Assembly (NCBI GenBank): GCA_947492995.1
Contig: CANLOU010000003.1
Span: 496,001-560,000 of the forward strand
Source: an uncultured Litoreibacter sp.
GTDB lineage: Bacteria; Pseudomonadota; Alphaproteobacteria; Rhodobacterales; Rhodobacteraceae
Reading direction: 5' to 3'
Length of the DNA stretch: 64,000 nucleotides
The notes below the pieces were generated by a model. The model was not told the DNA's origin. It ran no database searches and worked only from the letters and a program-made list of their open reading frames with translations. Of the stretch, positions 62,931-64,000 are shown piece by piece. A program made the translations under genes and the position numbers. Every line of letters begins with the position of its first letter. The stretch's first letter is position 1.

Positions 62931-63004
62931 TGGAGGCGAGTACCGGAATCGAACCGGTGTACACGGATTTGCAATCCGCTGCGTAACCACTCCGCCAACT
63001 CGCC
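62931..63004 (-). tRNA. tRNA-Cys (GCA), carrying the right attachment core
   Basis: The minus strand folds into a complete cloverleaf: acceptor GGCGAGT paired with its 3' partner, anticodon loop TTGCAAA with GCA, T-arm CCGGTTCGATTCCGG, and an encoded CCA end (62,931-62,933). Bases 62,931-62,947 are the direct repeat shared with 55,659-55,675. The tRNA is intact, so integration restored its 3' end. Confidence 0.95.
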
Positions 63005-63137
63005 GCCGGTGGTGCCCGCAGTCTCTAGCCCACGCGTTATTTCCGCGCAAGGCCACATTGGCGGCGATCCGTTATTGTCCGCCCTTTCTTTATGTGGCAA
63101 ACGGGATATAACTGGAACTAGACTGATGAGTTTAGTA

Positions 63138-63791
63138 ATGACTGACTTTGCCACAAACCGCACCATGATGGTGGACACACAGGTCCGCCCCTCTGATGTG
63201 ACCAAATTTCCGATCATCGACGCGATGTTGACGATCCGCAAAGAAGCGTTCGTGCCGCCGTCGCGGCGCGACGTGGCTTACGTGGATGCCAATATCAAGC
63301 TGGGCGGCAATCGGGTGATCCTTGAGGCGCGCACGCTGGCCAAGATGCTGGACGCGCTGGATGTGCAGCAGTCTGAGATGGTGCTGAACGTGGGCGCGGG
63401 GCTGGGATATACCGCCGCGATCCTGTCGCGGATGTGCGAGGCCGTGATTGCGGTCGAGGAAGACGAGGCGCTGGCGTCAGAGGCGGAAAGCAACCTGTCG
63501 GACCAAGACGTCGACAATGTGGTGGTGATCGAGGGCCCGCTTGCGTCGGGCGCGGCCAAGCATGGCCCATACGACTCGATCCTGATCGAAGGCGCGGTGG
63601 AGCAGGTGCCAGCGGCCTTGACCGACCAACTTAAAGATGGCGGTCGTATCGCTGCAGTGTTTGCCAAGGGCGTGCTGGGTGAATGCCGCATCGGCTACAA
63701 AATAGACGGGCAGGTCAGCTGGCGGCTGGCCTTCAACGCAGGCGCACCGGTTTTGCCCGGGTTCGAAGCCGAAAAGGCATTTGCGCTTTAA
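63138..63791 (+). CDS. Protein-L-isoaspartate O-methyltransferase-family protein
   Basis: The 217-residue protein begins [20 protein letters not shown] and has SAM motif [16 protein letters not shown] near residue 83. [18 protein letters not shown] and [14 protein letters not shown] are typical of Pcm relatives in Rhodobacterales that sit before tolC. True isoaspartate repair has not been shown for this subgroup. ATG 63,138 is preferred; ATG 63,126 and the longer frame are less likely. The next gene, tolC, starts 22 bases after its stop. Confidence 0.88.
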   Translation: MTDFATNRTMMVDTQVRPSDVTKFPIIDAMLTIRKEAFVPPSRRDVAYVDANIKLGGNRVILEARTLAKMLDALDVQQSEMVLNVGAGLGYTAAILSRMCEAVIAVEEDEALASEAESNLSDQDVDNVVVIEGPLASGAAKHGPYDSILIEGAVEQVPAALTDQLKDGGRIAAVFAKGVLGECRIGYKIDGQVSWRLAFNAGAPVLPGFEAEKAFAL

Positions 63792-63813
63792 CCCAGAGGA
63801 TTGCGAGGCAGAA

Positions 63814-64000
63814 TGAAATCACCGTCATGGCGTCACGCCGCCGCTCGCATCTCCTGTGTTGCGGTGCTTCTTTTGTCCCCCGTCGCGGCGCAGGCTGAGA
63901 CGCTGCAAGACGCGCTGGTTTCGGCCTACAAGAATTCAAACCTGCTGGAACAAAACCGCGCCCTGCTGCGGGCGACCGATGAAAATGTTGCGGTGGCCTT
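63814..64000 (+). CDS. tolC: TolC-family outer membrane efflux protein, N-terminal part
   Basis: Only 62 codons are visible before the right edge. The signal peptide (AARISCVAVLLLSPVAAQA) is followed by ETLQDALVSAYKNSNLLEQN, the classic start of a TolC outer membrane factor (helix with NxxL). It would form the outer channel of type I secretion and efflux systems. It is probably co-transcribed with the pcm-like gene. Confidence 0.88.

Larger units (their letters stand above)
55659..62947. mobile_element. Genomic island integrated in tRNA-Cys
   Basis: The island spans about 7.3 kb between 17-base direct repeats. A tyrosine integrase lies next to the intact tRNA, and direct 22-base repeats lie just inside each end. 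Base composition is clearly lower in GC than both flanks. Cargo: XRE repressor, small membrane protein, and a 1171-residue KAP NTPase. No transfer or replication genes are visible, so it is probably mobilised only by excision and DNA transfer through other means. Confidence 0.88.

Noticed and set aside
1-64000. CRISPR array or IS element
   Set aside because: No regularly spaced repeats and no transposase frame were found by eye; the only mobile element is the tRNA-Cys island.

Overview
The window looks like chromosomal DNA of a Rhodobacterales (Roseobacter-type) alphaproteobacterium. It is GC-rich and densely coded, with many ATGA gene overlaps. It carries genes typical of that group: a GcvT-fused dimethylglycine-type dehydrogenase, a coenzyme B12-dependent ribonucleotide reductase, a TRAP importer, hisS-hisZ-hisG and a pcm-like/tolC pair. 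The intergenic palindromic repeats are also of the kind common in these genomes. The species cannot be named from the sequence alone.

Layout. 1-9.8 kb is mostly housekeeping: a MidA-like methyltransferase (cut by the left edge), lgt, a UbiK-like protein, a polar amino acid importer without its ATPase, an M3 peptidase, an IMPase-family phosphatase, an SH3 protein, a hydroxyacid dehydrogenase and a lytic transglycosylase. 10-17.8 kb holds a large FAD/folate demethylating dehydrogenase, a second FAD oxidase coupled to an aldo/keto reductase, a lipoprotein and an FkbM methyltransferase. 17.8-27.5 kb is one long minus-strand operon for purine use: xdhA-xdhB-xdhC followed by a BMP-type nucleoside ABC importer, ending at a clear terminator. 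27.7-39.1 kb carries an uncharacterised acidic protein, dnaE, slyX, hisS-hisZ-hisG, a DUF1489 gene and nrdJ behind a candidate NrdR box. 39.1-45.5 kb is a catabolic cluster of unknown substrate (aldehyde dehydrogenase, class V aminotransferase, SDR, FAD oxidoreductase, and a convergent beta-hydroxyacid dehydrogenase). 45.5-48.9 kb encodes four exported or membrane proteins, one with an apparent trypsin-type triad. 49.0-55.5 kb is a malonate module: a divergent GntR/FCD regulator, a three-part TRAP importer, malonyl-CoA decarboxylase and malonyl-CoA synthetase.

55,659-62,947 is a genomic island of about 7.3 kb in the 3' end of tRNA-Cys(GCA). It is bounded by a 17-bp exact direct repeat, is visibly AT-richer than its surroundings, and carries a tyrosine integrase next to the tRNA. 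Its cargo is a 1171-residue KAP-type P-loop NTPase with two membrane segments, an XRE repressor, and a divergent small membrane protein separated from the repressor by a tandem 15-bp operator. This is the best candidate in the window for an undescribed system, most plausibly phage or plasmid exclusion. To its right the chromosome resumes with the pcm-like gene and the start of tolC.

Several short repeats are shared between distant places: a 75-bp palindrome-headed element (two copies), a GAGTATTT...GAAG element found once between genes and twice inside coding sequence, and TTTTCG/CGAAAA palindromes at gene ends.
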